From Burkholderiaceae bacterium (GTDB lineage Bacteria; Pseudomonadota; Gammaproteobacteria; Burkholderiales; Burkholderiaceae): DNA of 5,857 nucleotides. How positions within the stretch are numbered: the first letter of the stretch is position 1; each line of letters opens with the position of its first letter. The position numbers were made by a program, and so were the translations under genes. Shown in pieces: positions 1 to 5,857 of this stretch. The notes under the pieces are model-generated. The model saw only the letters and a program-made list of their open reading frames with translations. It had not been told where the DNA came from and ran no database searches. The stretch lies in the NCBI GenBank assembly GCA_030151165.1, contig JASLEM010000295.1, positions 1 to 5,857 of the forward strand, in the 5' to 3' direction.

Positions 1-192
1 AACACCGAGCGCTACGCGAAGCTGGTCAACGAGATGTCGTTCAAGGGCACGCAGTTCCTGTTCATCTCGCACAACAAGATCGCGATGGAGATGGCCGAGC
101 AGCTGATCGGCGTGACGATGCAGGAGCAGGGCGTGTCCCGCATCGTCGCGGTCGACATGGAGGCCGCGCTGTCGATGGCCGAACTCAACTGA
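1..192 (+). CDS. smc: Chromosome segregation protein SMC, C-terminal end (partial)
   Basis: This is the last 63 codons of an open frame that enters from the left edge and ends at TGA 190-192. SMC is the cytoplasmic ATPase that, with ScpA and ScpB, condenses and separates the chromosome. The fragment holds the end of the C-terminal ATP-binding head: the segment QFLFISHNK (residues 18-26 of the fragment) has the H-loop histidine after a hydrophobic beta strand, and it is followed by the typical tail [19 protein letters not shown]. The Walker A motif, coiled coil, hinge and Walker B motif must lie upstream, outside the window. The next gene is zipA-like, an arrangement known from betaproteobacteria, which supports the call. 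The same frame stays open for 27 codons after the stop, through the tandem repeat. I am sure of the family; only the tail can be judged. Confidence 0.93.
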   Translation, partial: NTERYAKLVNEMSFKGTQFLFISHNKIAMEMAEQLIGVTMQEQGVSRIVAVDMEAALSMAELN

Positions 193-210
193 TCCCGGCC
201 GACCCTGACC

Positions 211-249
211 GACATCCCCGACATCCCCGACATCCCCGACATCCCCGAC
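211..249. repeat. 9-bp tandem repeat, four copies, between smc and zipA
   Basis: The unit GACATCCCC occurs four times in a row at 211, 220, 229 and 238 without a mismatch, and a fifth partial copy (GAC) ends at 249. It fills about half of the 74-base gap between the smc stop and the zipA-like start. The unit is a multiple of three and lies in the smc frame, where it would read Asp-Ile-Pro four times if the stop at 190 were absent. Copy number could change by replication slippage, altering the spacing but not the coding phase. No function is visible. Confidence 0.95.
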
Positions 250-266
250 GACGAGACCACCCGCCG

Positions 267-1355
267 ATGCCGCTGAACCTCACCACCGCCCTGATCGCGC
301 TCGCCGTCCTCGTGCTGGCCGGCATCGTCGTTCAGGGGATGTGGAAGGCGCGCCGCATCGCCGCCTCGCAACGCGGCGCCGCGGTGCCGCCGGCCGACGA
401 GGGGAATGGCCCGGGCGACATGCGGCGCGAGCCCTCGATGGCCGGCGCGACGCCGCAGGCCGACGGCGACCCCGCCGACGCGTCGCACGCGCTGCCGACC
501 CGCGCGGACGTCCGCCCGCCGACGCTGCGGCGCGCTGTCCGGCTCGACGCGCTGATCGACGCCATCGCCACGCTCACGATCGACGCGCCCGTCGCCGGCG
601 AGGCCGTGCTGCCGCACGTGCCCGGCTCGAACCGCGCCGGCACCAAGCCGTTCTTCATCGAAGGCTTGAACACCGAGACCGGCGAGTGGGAGAGCATCGC
701 GAGCGCGTCCCGCTACAGCGAGTTCCAGGCCGGCGTGCAGATGGCCAACCGCAACGGGCCGCTCAACGAGATCGAGTTCTCCGAGTTCGTGCAGAAGCTC
801 GAGGCCTTCGCGCAAGGCATCGGCGCGGCGACCGACCTGCCGGACATGCTCGAGACCGTCGCCCGCGGCCGCGAGCTCGACGCCTTCGCGAGCCAGCACG
901 ACGCGCAGCTCGTCGCGCTGCTGCGCGCCAACTCGGTCGCGTGGTCGGTCGGCTACCTGCAGCAGGCCGCGCAGCGCCACGGCTTCACACCGGGCGCCGT
1001 CCCCGGCCGGCTCGTGCTGCCGTCGAACGAGGAAGGCGCGCCGCCGGTGCTGGTGCTGTCCTTCGACGCGCAGGCCGCGCTCGCCGACGACCCCGGCCAC
1101 GCCGCGGTGCGCGAGCTGTCGCTGGGCCTGGACGTCGCGCAGACCGAGGAGCTCGCCGAGCCCTTCGCCGCCTGGCACGGCGCCGCGCGCAAGCTCGCGG
1201 AGGATCTCGACGCCGGCATCGTCGACGACCAGGGCCTGCCGATCACGCTGCACGCGTTCTCGGCGATCCATGCCGAGCTGACGCGGCTCTACGAGGCGCT
1301 GTCGGCGCACGACCTCGCCGCCGGCTCGACCGGCGCGCGACGCCTCTTCAGCTGA
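267..1355 (+). CDS. zipA: ZipA-like cell division protein with C-terminal FtsZ-binding domain
   Basis: This is a 362-residue protein probably anchored in the inner membrane. Residues about 4-25 form one hydrophobic segment right after the start, followed by WKARR, as in ZipA, which has an N-out, C-in anchor. Residues about 30-125 are a Pro/Ala/Arg-rich low-complexity linker. From about 127 (KPFFIEGLN) to the end lies a folded domain resembling the FtsZ-binding region of betaproteobacterial ZipA proteins. ZipA tethers FtsZ filaments to the membrane and recruits later septum proteins. The ATG at 267 is chosen because it places the membrane anchor at the N-terminus. No strong Shine-Dalgarno site precedes it; the nearest purine stretch is GACGAG at 250-255. 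The position after smc strongly supports the name, since betaproteobacterial ZipA sequences are divergent. Residue-level identification of FtsZ contacts is not possible by eye. An anchored protein of unknown function is the alternative. Confidence 0.8.
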   Translation: MPLNLTTALIALAVLVLAGIVVQGMWKARRIAASQRGAAVPPADEGNGPGDMRREPSMAGATPQADGDPADASHALPTRADVRPPTLRRAVRLDALIDAIATLTIDAPVAGEAVLPHVPGSNRAGTKPFFIEGLNTETGEWESIASASRYSEFQAGVQMANRNGPLNEIEFSEFVQKLEAFAQGIGAATDLPDMLETVARGRELDAFASQHDAQLVALLRANSVAWSVGYLQQAAQRHGFTPGAVPGRLVLPSNEEGAPPVLVLSFDAQAALADDPGHAAVRELSLGLDVAQTEELAEPFAAWHGAARKLAEDLDAGIVDDQGLPITLHAFSAIHAELTRLYEALSAHDLAAGSTGARRLFS

Positions 1356-1369
1356 CGAGCCGCCCGCCG

Positions 1370-1885
1370 ATGGCCGCGCCGCTCCTCGACTGGCGACCGG
1401 CGTCGGCCGACGACGTCCCTGCGCTCGCCGCGCTCTACCGCGACGCCGCGCAGTCCCTCGGGCCGCGCGTCTACGGGGCTGAGCAGGTCGCCGCCTGGGC
1501 CTCGTTCGCGGACGATCACGCCGGCTTCCGGAAATACGTGCTCGACGCCGACACCTGGGTTTGCGAGCGGGTTGGCGCACGGGTCGGTGAACGTCTCGCC
1601 GACCCCGCCATCCTCGGCTTCTGCGGCGTGAGCCTGCACGACGACGGCCCGAGCGAGGTGCATTCGCTGTACGTGGCGCCGCTGTCGACGCGCCAGGGCA
1701 TCGGCACCGACATGCTGGCCCGCACGCTGCGCCGCGCCGAGGCCGCGGGCGCGCGACGTTTCGCCGCCTGGGTCACGCCGTTCAGCCGGCCCGTGTTCCT
1801 GCGCGCGGGCTTCGTGCTCACGCAGACCGTCCTCTCGCCGTTCGCCGGCACGCTGTTCGAGCGCTACCGCGTCGAACGCGGCTGA
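1370..1885 (+). CDS. GNAT-family N-acetyltransferase
   Basis: This is a 171-residue cytoplasmic protein of usual GNAT length. GNAT enzymes move an acetyl group from acetyl-CoA to an amine; the substrate here cannot be told. The N-terminal part (WRPASADDVPALAALYRDA, residues 8-26) is the usual first strand and helix. Motif A is the strand VHSLYVAP (97-104) followed by the CoA pyrophosphate loop RQGIGT (108-113) and a helix. A motif B-like segment, FLRAGFVL (143-150), comes near the C-terminus. The common Q/R at the first loop position is Thr107 here. The frame is open far upstream inside zipA in another phase, but ATG 1370 gives a complete GNAT fold and lies 14 bases after the zipA stop, so the two genes are probably cotranscribed. 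The ribosome site is weak (GACGAG 1354-1359, overlapping the zipA stop). Family assignment is firm; specific role unknown. Confidence 0.88.
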   Translation: MAAPLLDWRPASADDVPALAALYRDAAQSLGPRVYGAEQVAAWASFADDHAGFRKYVLDADTWVCERVGARVGERLADPAILGFCGVSLHDDGPSEVHSLYVAPLSTRQGIGTDMLARTLRRAEAAGARRFAAWVTPFSRPVFLRAGFVLTQTVLSPFAGTLFERYRVERG

Positions 1886-1926
1886 CGCGCCGGGCGTCGC
1901 ACGGCCGCGACGCTCGTCTCGTGGGA

Positions 1927-1955
1927 GTGCGGTGGCGGCATGCGCCGCCTAACAT
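1927..1955 (+). promoter_or_regulatory. Possible promoter for the serine hydrolase gene
   Basis: In the 99-base gap before the hydrolase gene, TAACAT at 1950-1955 resembles a sigma-70 -10 box (TATAAT) and is the only AT-leaning spot in a GC-rich stretch. Seventeen bases upstream, GTGCGG (1927-1932) is only a poor -35 match. This would start transcription about 20-25 bases before the ATG. The call rests on one weak box and is tentative. Confidence 0.25.
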
Positions 1956-1973
1956 GCGGTTCCAACTCGAACC

Positions 1974-1980
1974 GGGGAGA
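1974..1980 (+). promoter_or_regulatory. Ribosome binding site of the serine hydrolase gene
   Basis: GGGGAGA contains the GGAG core and ends four bases before ATG 1985. It decides the start: the in-frame ATG at 1940 lacks such a site and would put polar residues ahead of the signal peptide. It is the clearest Shine-Dalgarno site in the window. Confidence 0.8.
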
Positions 1981-1984
1981 TTCC

Positions 1985-4027
1985 ATGCGCCTGCCATTCG
2001 CACTCGCGGCCATCGCCGTCGCCAGCCTGTCCGTCATCGTGTCGGCCTCCGCGCAGGAGGCGGCGTCCACGCCGACCGCCTCGCCCGCGCCGGCAACCGC
2101 GGCAACCGCGGCGGCCAGCGCCGCGACCGCCGGCGGCGCCCTCGCGGCCGACACGCCGAGCGCCACGCCCGCGGGCGCGACCTTCACGGCGCCGGTCGGC
2201 TGGACGCTGCGCACCGCGTCGACCTTCGTCGTGCTGCAGCCGCCCGAGCCGGACTCGCGCGTCGTGCTGGCCGACGTGGCCTCCGGCAGCGCGAGCGACG
2301 CCGTCGCGGCGGCGTGGGCGGCGTACCGGCCCGATTTCCATCCCGTCCTGAAGCTCGCCACGCCGCTGCCGGCGCGCAACGGCTGGGACGAGACGCAGGT
2401 GTTCACGTACGAGACCTCGCCCAACGACCGCCTCGAGATCGGCGCGCTCGCGCGCCGCCACGGCACGGCGTGGACGATCCTGCTGCGCGACGGCACCGAG
2501 CCGACCTTCGAGAAGCGCGCCGCCGCCGCCGGCCTGATCGTGCAGAGCACGCGGCCGGCCGGCTACCAGCGCGAGAGCTTCGCCGGCCGCAAGCCGCATC
2601 CGCTCGACGCCGAGCGCGTCGCGCAGATGCAGGCGTTCGTGCGCGATGCGATGAAGGAATTGCAGATCCCGGGCGCGTCGATCGCGCTGGCGCAGGGCGA
2701 CCAGGTCGTCTTCGAGGGCGGCTTCGGCGTGCGCGAGCTCGGCAAGCCGGCCAAGGTCGACGCCAACACGCTGTTCATGGCCGCGTCCAACACCAAGGGC
2801 ATGACGACGCTGCTGCTGGCGGAGCTCGTCGACCAGGGCAAGCTGCGCTGGAACGAGCCGGTCGTCGACGTCTACCCGGCGTTCAAGCTGGGCGACCCGG
2901 CCATCACGCCGCAGGTGCTGGTCGAGAACCTCGTCTGCGCCTGCACCGGCCTGCCGCGCCAGGACATGGAGTGGATCTTCGAGTTCAAGCATGCCACGCC
3001 GGAAAGCTCGATGGCGCTGCTCGGCACGATGAAGCCGACCAGCAGGTTCGGCGAGGTGTTCCAGTACAGCAACCTGATGGCCGGCGCCGCGGGCTACATC
3101 GGCGGCCATGTCGTCTACCCCGACCTCGAGCTCGGCGCGGCCTACGACAAGGCGATGCAGGTGCGCGTGTTCGACCCGCTGGGCATGCGCTCGACCACCT
3201 TCGACATGCCCAAGGCGCTGAGGTCCGACCATGCGAGCCCGCATTCCTGGGGCATCGACGGCAAGGTCGGCGTCGCGCCGATGGACTTCAACTACTCGAT
3301 CATGCCGCACCGGCCGGCGGGCGGGGTGTGGACGTCGTCGCACGACCTGATCCGCTACGTGCAGCTCGAGCTGTCGCAGGGCGTGCTGCCGGACGGCAAG
3401 CGCCTCGTGTCCGCCGAGAACCTGCTCGCGCGGCGCCGCGCCGGCGTGCCCGTCGGCGAGGACATGACCTACGGCATGGGCCTGGAGACCGACCGCACCT
3501 GGGGCGTGCCGGTCGTCCACCACGGCGGATCGATGGCCGGCTACAAGAGCGACCTGATCGTGCTGCCGGACGCCGGCATCGGCGCCGTGCTGCTGACCAA
3601 CTCCGACGAAGGCCAGCTGATGCTGCGCCCATTCATGCGCCGGCTGCTGGAGATCGTGTACGACGGCAAGCCCGAGGCCGCGGAGGACGTCGCGGCGCGC
3701 GCGAAGCGCGAGGCGGCCGAGATCGCGCAGGAGCGCACGCGGCTGGTCGTGCCGGCCGCGCGCGCCGAGGTCGCGAAGCTGGCGCGGGCCTATCGCAGCC
3801 CCGAGCTCGGCGACCTGGCCGTGCGCACCGGCCAGGGCGGCACGGTGTTCGACGCCGGCGAGTGGAGGACGCCCGTGGCCTCGCGCCGCAACGACGACGG
3901 CACGGTGTCCTTCATCTCCACCGAGTACGGGCTGATCGGCTTCGAGTGGGTCGTCGGCGAGCGCGCGGGCAAGCGCGTGCTGCTGCTGCGGGACGGGCAG
4001 CACGAGTACGTGTTCACGGAGGTCTGA
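1985..4027 (+). CDS. Secreted serine hydrolase, class C beta-lactamase/S12 family, with extra N- and C-terminal domains
   Basis: This is a 680-residue protein, longer than the roughly 350-400 residues of a plain class C enzyme. It begins with a signal peptide (Arg2, hydrophobic 3-19, likely cut after ASA at 21-23), so it is probably periplasmic. An Ala/Thr/Pro linker runs to about residue 60. A small domain at about 64-185 starts FTAPVGWTLR and resembles PsbP/DcrB-like folds only loosely. The hydrolase domain spans about 205-550 and has all three family motifs: SNTK at 268-271 (nucleophile Ser268, Lys271), YSN at 361-363 and HHGGS at 512-516, standing for KTG. A charged helix and a beta-rich domain (about 570-680) finish the protein, as in several S12 peptidases. 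Such enzymes include DD-peptidases, D-aminopeptidases, esterases and beta-lactamases, so the substrate is undetermined. Its only two cysteines, in CAC at 318-320, lie just before TGLP. It has its own ribosome site and probably its own promoter. Confidence 0.88.
   Translation: MRLPFALAAIAVASLSVIVSASAQEAASTPTASPAPATAATAAASAATAGGALAADTPSATPAGATFTAPVGWTLRTASTFVVLQPPEPDSRVVLADVASGSASDAVAAAWAAYRPDFHPVLKLATPLPARNGWDETQVFTYETSPNDRLEIGALARRHGTAWTILLRDGTEPTFEKRAAAAGLIVQSTRPAGYQRESFAGRKPHPLDAERVAQMQAFVRDAMKELQIPGASIALAQGDQVVFEGGFGVRELGKPAKVDANTLFMAASNTKGMTTLLLAELVDQGKLRWNEPVVDVYPAFKLGDPAITPQVLVENLVCACTGLPRQDMEWIFEFKHATPESSMALLGTMKPTSRFGEVFQYSNLMAGAAGYIGGHVVYPDLELGAAYDKAMQVRVFDPLGMRSTTFDMPKALRSDHASPHSWGIDGKVGVAPMDFNYSIMPHRPAGGVWTSSHDLIRYVQLELSQGVLPDGKRLVSAENLLARRRAGVPVGEDMTYGMGLETDRTWGVPVVHHGGSMAGYKSDLIVLPDAGIGAVLLTNSDEGQLMLRPFMRRLLEIVYDGKPEAAEDVAARAKREAAEIAQERTRLVVPAARAEVAKLARAYRSPELGDLAVRTGQGGTVFDAGEWRTPVASRRNDDGTVSFISTEYGLIGFEWVVGERAGKRVLLLRDGQHEYVFTEV
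2092..2109 (+). repeat. Two copies of a 9-bp unit in the hydrolase linker
   Basis: GGCAACCGC occurs twice in direct succession, followed by GGC, inside the codons for the Ala/Thr-rich linker after the signal peptide. The length is a multiple of three, so gain or loss of a copy would only change linker length. This is common in low-complexity linkers. Confidence 0.7.
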
Positions 4028-4035
4028 GGGCCGGC

Positions 4036-4064
4036 ATGGCGATTGCCATCGGGACGGCAGTCCC
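4036..4064 (+). other. Two adjacent small hairpins upstream of the ferritin-like gene
   Basis: ATGGC (4036-4040) pairs with GCCAT (4045-4049) around a GATT loop, and GGGAC (4051-4055) pairs with GTCCC (4060-4064) around a GGCA loop. Both stems are perfect, five pairs long, and one base apart. No T-run follows, so a classical intrinsic terminator is unlikely. They may be part of the leader or processing region between the hydrolase and ferritin genes. GCCATCG is also repeated directly at 4045-4051 and 4069-4075. Function unknown. Confidence 0.4.
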
Positions 4065-4094
4065 TGAAGCCATCGACTATTCGAAAGCCACACC

Positions 4095-4640
4095 ATGACC
4101 ACCGACGCTCCCGTGAAGACCGAACACCTCGCCCTCGACCAGGCCGGCCTCGACGCCGCGAAGAAGAGCCTCGACCAGGGCGCCGTGACGCCCAGCTACG
4201 GCCCGTGGCGCGACGACATCGTCAAGCTGCTGAACGACTCGCTCGCCACCGAGCTGGTCTGCATCCTGCGCTACAAGCGCCACCATTTCACGGCCAAGGG
4301 CCTGGCCTCGCCGGCGATCGCCGAGGAGTTCATGGTGCACGCGCAGGAAGAGACGGCGCATGCCGACAAGATCGCCGAACGCATCGTGCAGCTCGGCGGC
4401 ATGCCCGACTTCAACCCGACCAGCCTCACGCAGCGCAGCCACGCCGACTACGACGAGTCGACCGACCTGAAGGCGATGATCCGCGCGAACCTGATCGCTG
4501 AGCGCGTCGCCATCGAGGCCTACAGCCAGATGTCCAAACTGATCGGCGACAAGGATCCGACGACGCGCCGCATCGTCGAGCAGATCCTGGAGCAGGAGCA
4601 GGAGCACGCCGAGGAGCTGAGCGACTGGCTCGAGAAGTAA
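4095..4640 (+). CDS. Ferritin-like di-iron protein (bacterioferritin-related)
   Basis: This is a 181-residue, probably cytoplasmic four-helix protein. Compared with remembered E. coli bacterioferritin, all ferroxidase ligands can be placed: Glu53 in ELVCILRY, Glu86 and His89 in EETAH, Glu136 in AERVAIEAY, and Glu168 and His171 in EQEQEHAEE. Likely role: oxidising Fe(II) and storing or detoxifying iron, perhaps consuming peroxide. Differences are clear: about 35 extra N-terminal residues precede helix A, the B-C loop is about seven residues longer, Thr87 stands where bacterioferritin has its haem-ligating Met52, and only ten residues follow His171, so the fifth helix is missing. It may be a Dps-like or other ferritin-like family member rather than true bacterioferritin. 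ATG 4095 follows a weak GAAAG site (4083-4087). The gene is 67 bases after the hydrolase and ends just before a strong terminator. Confidence 0.88.
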   Translation: MTTDAPVKTEHLALDQAGLDAAKKSLDQGAVTPSYGPWRDDIVKLLNDSLATELVCILRYKRHHFTAKGLASPAIAEEFMVHAQEETAHADKIAERIVQLGGMPDFNPTSLTQRSHADYDESTDLKAMIRANLIAERVAIEAYSQMSKLIGDKDPTTRRIVEQILEQEQEHAEELSDWLEK

Positions 4641-4661
4641 AGCCTGCCGAAGGCGCATGGA

Positions 4662-4686
4662 AAAGCCCGGCCGCGTGCCGGGCTTT
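4662..4686. terminator. Bidirectional intrinsic terminator between convergent genes
   Basis: AAAGCCCGG (4662-4670) and CCGGGCTTT (4678-4686) form a perfect nine-pair stem with a seven-base loop. The stem starts 21 bases after the ferritin stop. Its A/T ends give a short T-tract on either strand (TTTCT on plus, TTTT on minus), so it can serve both the ferritin gene and the minus-strand transporter gene, whose stop is 20 bases beyond the stem. Confidence 0.87.
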
Positions 4687-4706
4687 CTCGTTCCCGCTTC
4701 TTCCGG

Positions 4707-5857
4707 TCAGGCTGTGCGGACGGCGTCGTCGGCGACGCGGCGCAGCGCGATCGTCAGCCCGATCGACACGCTCACCAGCCCCAGCACCAGCCCGACCCAG
4801 AAGCCGTAGACCTCCATCGGGCCATGCCCTGGCAGGCCGCGCAGCCCGAGCCAGGTGCCGGTGGGCACGCCGATCAGCCAGAACGCGACCAGCATCAGCA
4901 CCAGCGGCGCAAGCGTGACCTTGTAGCCGCGCAGCGCGCCCATCGCGCAGACCTGCGTCGCGTCGAACAGGATCCAGAACGCGGCGAACAGCAGCAGGTT
5001 GGCGGCCAGCGCGCGCACGGCGGGGTCGCTGCTGTAGACGATGGCGACCTCGTGGCGCAGCAGGATGATCGGCACGATCGCGCCCAGGCCGATCAGCACG
5101 CCGGTGCCCATGCCCGTCCACGCGACGAAGCGCGCCTCGCGCGCGTCGCCGGCGCCGAGCGCGTGGCCGACGCGGATCGCCATCGCCGCCGACAGCCCCA
5201 TCGGCAGCATGAACACGAGCGCCGCGAAGTTCAGCGCCACCTGGTGCGCCGCGATCTGCACCGCGCCGAAGCGGCCAACCAGGATCGCGACGCTCGAGAA
5301 CGCGGCCACCTCGGCCAGCCCCGCGCCGCCCATCGGCAGGCCGATGCGCAGCAGGTGCTTCTGCGCCTCCCAGCGCGGCAGCGTCCACGAGCGCCAGACG
5401 TAGGTCGACCGGTACGCCGGCGCGCGTGCCGTCCACGCGACGAGCGCGAGCACCTGCACCCACATCCCGATGCCCGTCGCCCAGCCGCAGCCCGCGCCGC
5501 CCATCGCCGGCAGGCCCAGGTGGCCGTAGATCAGCAGCCAGTTGAGGACGGCGTTCACCGCGACGCCGACCCAGGCCAGCATCATCACGGGACGGGTCTC
5601 GTTGATGCTGGACGAATAGAACGTCAGCGCGCGGTAGACCAGCGCCGCGGGCAGGCCCAGGGCGATGCCCCACAGGAACACGCCGGCACGTTCGGCGAGT
5701 GCCGGCTCGATGTGGAACAGCATCAGCAGCTGCGGCGCCCACGGCACCAGCACCAGCGGGACCGCGCCGGCGAACAGCGCGAGCCACACGCCCTCGCGCG
5801 CGTCGCGCACGACGGCCTCGCGGTCGCCGGCGCCGAAGTGGTGGGCGATCAGCGGCG
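4707..5857 (-). CDS. MATE-family multidrug/cation efflux transporter (partial, 5' end outside the window)
   Basis: The minus-strand frame is open from the right edge to the stop at 4707-4709, giving at least 382 residues of a protein usually near 450, so some 60-70 N-terminal residues are missing. A GTG at 5808-5810 is unlikely to be the start, because the frame before it already reads PLIAHHFGAGDREAV, a conserved MATE motif. Roughly ten hydrophobic membrane segments can be seen. The second-half counterpart IRVGHALGAGDAREA, after IAAHQVALNFAALVFMLPMG, shows the internal two-fold repeat of the family and points to the NorM/MdtK-like group. Such proteins sit in the inner membrane and export cationic drugs or metabolites in exchange for Na+ or H+. 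The coupling ion and substrate cannot be read here. It is convergent with the ferritin gene, so a shared function is not implied. Confidence 0.93.
   Translation of the reverse strand, partial: PLIAHHFGAGDREAVVRDAREGVWLALFAGAVPLVLVPWAPQLLMLFHIEPALAERAGVFLWGIALGLPAALVYRALTFYSSSINETRPVMMLAWVGVAVNAVLNWLLIYGHLGLPAMGGAGCGWATGIGMWVQVLALVAWTARAPAYRSTYVWRSWTLPRWEAQKHLLRIGLPMGGAGLAEVAAFSSVAILVGRFGAVQIAAHQVALNFAALVFMLPMGLSAAMAIRVGHALGAGDAREARFVAWTGMGTGVLIGLGAIVPIILLRHEVAIVYSSDPAVRALAANLLLFAAFWILFDATQVCAMGALRGYKVTLAPLVLMLVAFWLIGVPTGTWLGLRGLPGHGPMEVYGFWVGLVLGLVSVSIGLTIALRRVADDAVRTA

Noticed and set aside
341..1369. Upstream in-frame extension of the GNAT frame inside zipA
   Set aside because: The extension is Arg/Ala-rich shadow sequence of the zipA frame; the GNAT fold is complete from ATG 1370.
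12..1580. 522-codon minus-strand open frame opposite smc/zipA/GNAT
   Set aside because: Its product is very rich in Arg, Ala and Gly with no recognisable domain, and it runs opposite three recognisable plus-strand genes. Long antisense frames are expected at this GC content.
1940..1984. Earlier ATG as start of the serine hydrolase
   Set aside because: It would add 15 polar residues before the signal peptide and lacks a ribosome site; ATG 1985 has GGGGAGA four bases upstream.
4051..4064. Intrinsic terminator after the serine hydrolase
   Set aside because: The stem has only five pairs and is followed by CTGAAGCC with no T-run.
1921..4098. 725-codon plus-strand frame overlapping the serine hydrolase gene
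   Set aside because: Arg-rich low-complexity product out of phase with a gene having signal peptide and catalytic motifs.
1949..4102. 717-codon minus-strand frame opposite the serine hydrolase gene
   Set aside because: A His/Arg/Ala/Val-rich shadow with no domain, explained by codon bias on the other strand.
5041..5403. 120-codon plus-strand frame inside the MATE gene
   Set aside because: It lies entirely antisense to conserved transporter sequence and shows no domain or ribosome site.
4426..5787. 453-codon minus-strand frame overlapping the transporter and ferritin genes
   Set aside because: It is out of phase with the clear MATE protein, is Arg/Ala-rich, and crosses the terminator.

Overview
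The window is about 70% GC, and its third codon positions are mostly G or C. The order smc, then a ZipA-type membrane protein, together with the style of the proteins, suggests a betaproteobacterium, probably Burkholderiales near the Rubrivivax/Leptothrix/Comamonadaceae group. That placement is inference from gene order and protein resemblance, because no rRNA or other taxonomic marker is present.

Left part (1-1885, all + strand): the last 63 codons of smc (chromosome condensation), a 74-base gap holding four exact copies of a 9-bp repeat, a zipA-like cell division gene, and, 14 bases later, a small GNAT acetyltransferase gene. These three read as one run of co-directional genes, with chromosome segregation and septum assembly side by side. 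In many betaproteobacteria ligA follows zipA. Here the acetyltransferase takes that place.

Middle part (1886-4640, + strand): a 99-base gap with a weak possible promoter and a good ribosome binding site, then a long secreted serine hydrolase of the class C beta-lactamase/S12 family with extra N- and C-terminal domains. A 67-base gap with two small hairpins follows, then a ferritin-like di-iron protein. All the di-iron ligands of bacterioferritin can be aligned in this protein, but the haem methionine and the fifth helix are missing.

Right part (4641-5857): a strong hairpin terminator, usable from both sides, separates the ferritin gene from a convergent minus-strand MATE-family efflux transporter. 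The 5' end of that gene lies beyond the right edge.

Overall this looks like ordinary chromosomal housekeeping and accessory sequence. I see no mobile element, CRISPR array, tRNA or rRNA, and no clear sign of an undescribed multigene system. The points most worth a second look are the unusual ferritin, the Cys-x-Cys hydrolase with its added domains, the repeat between smc and zipA, and the paired hairpins before the ferritin gene.
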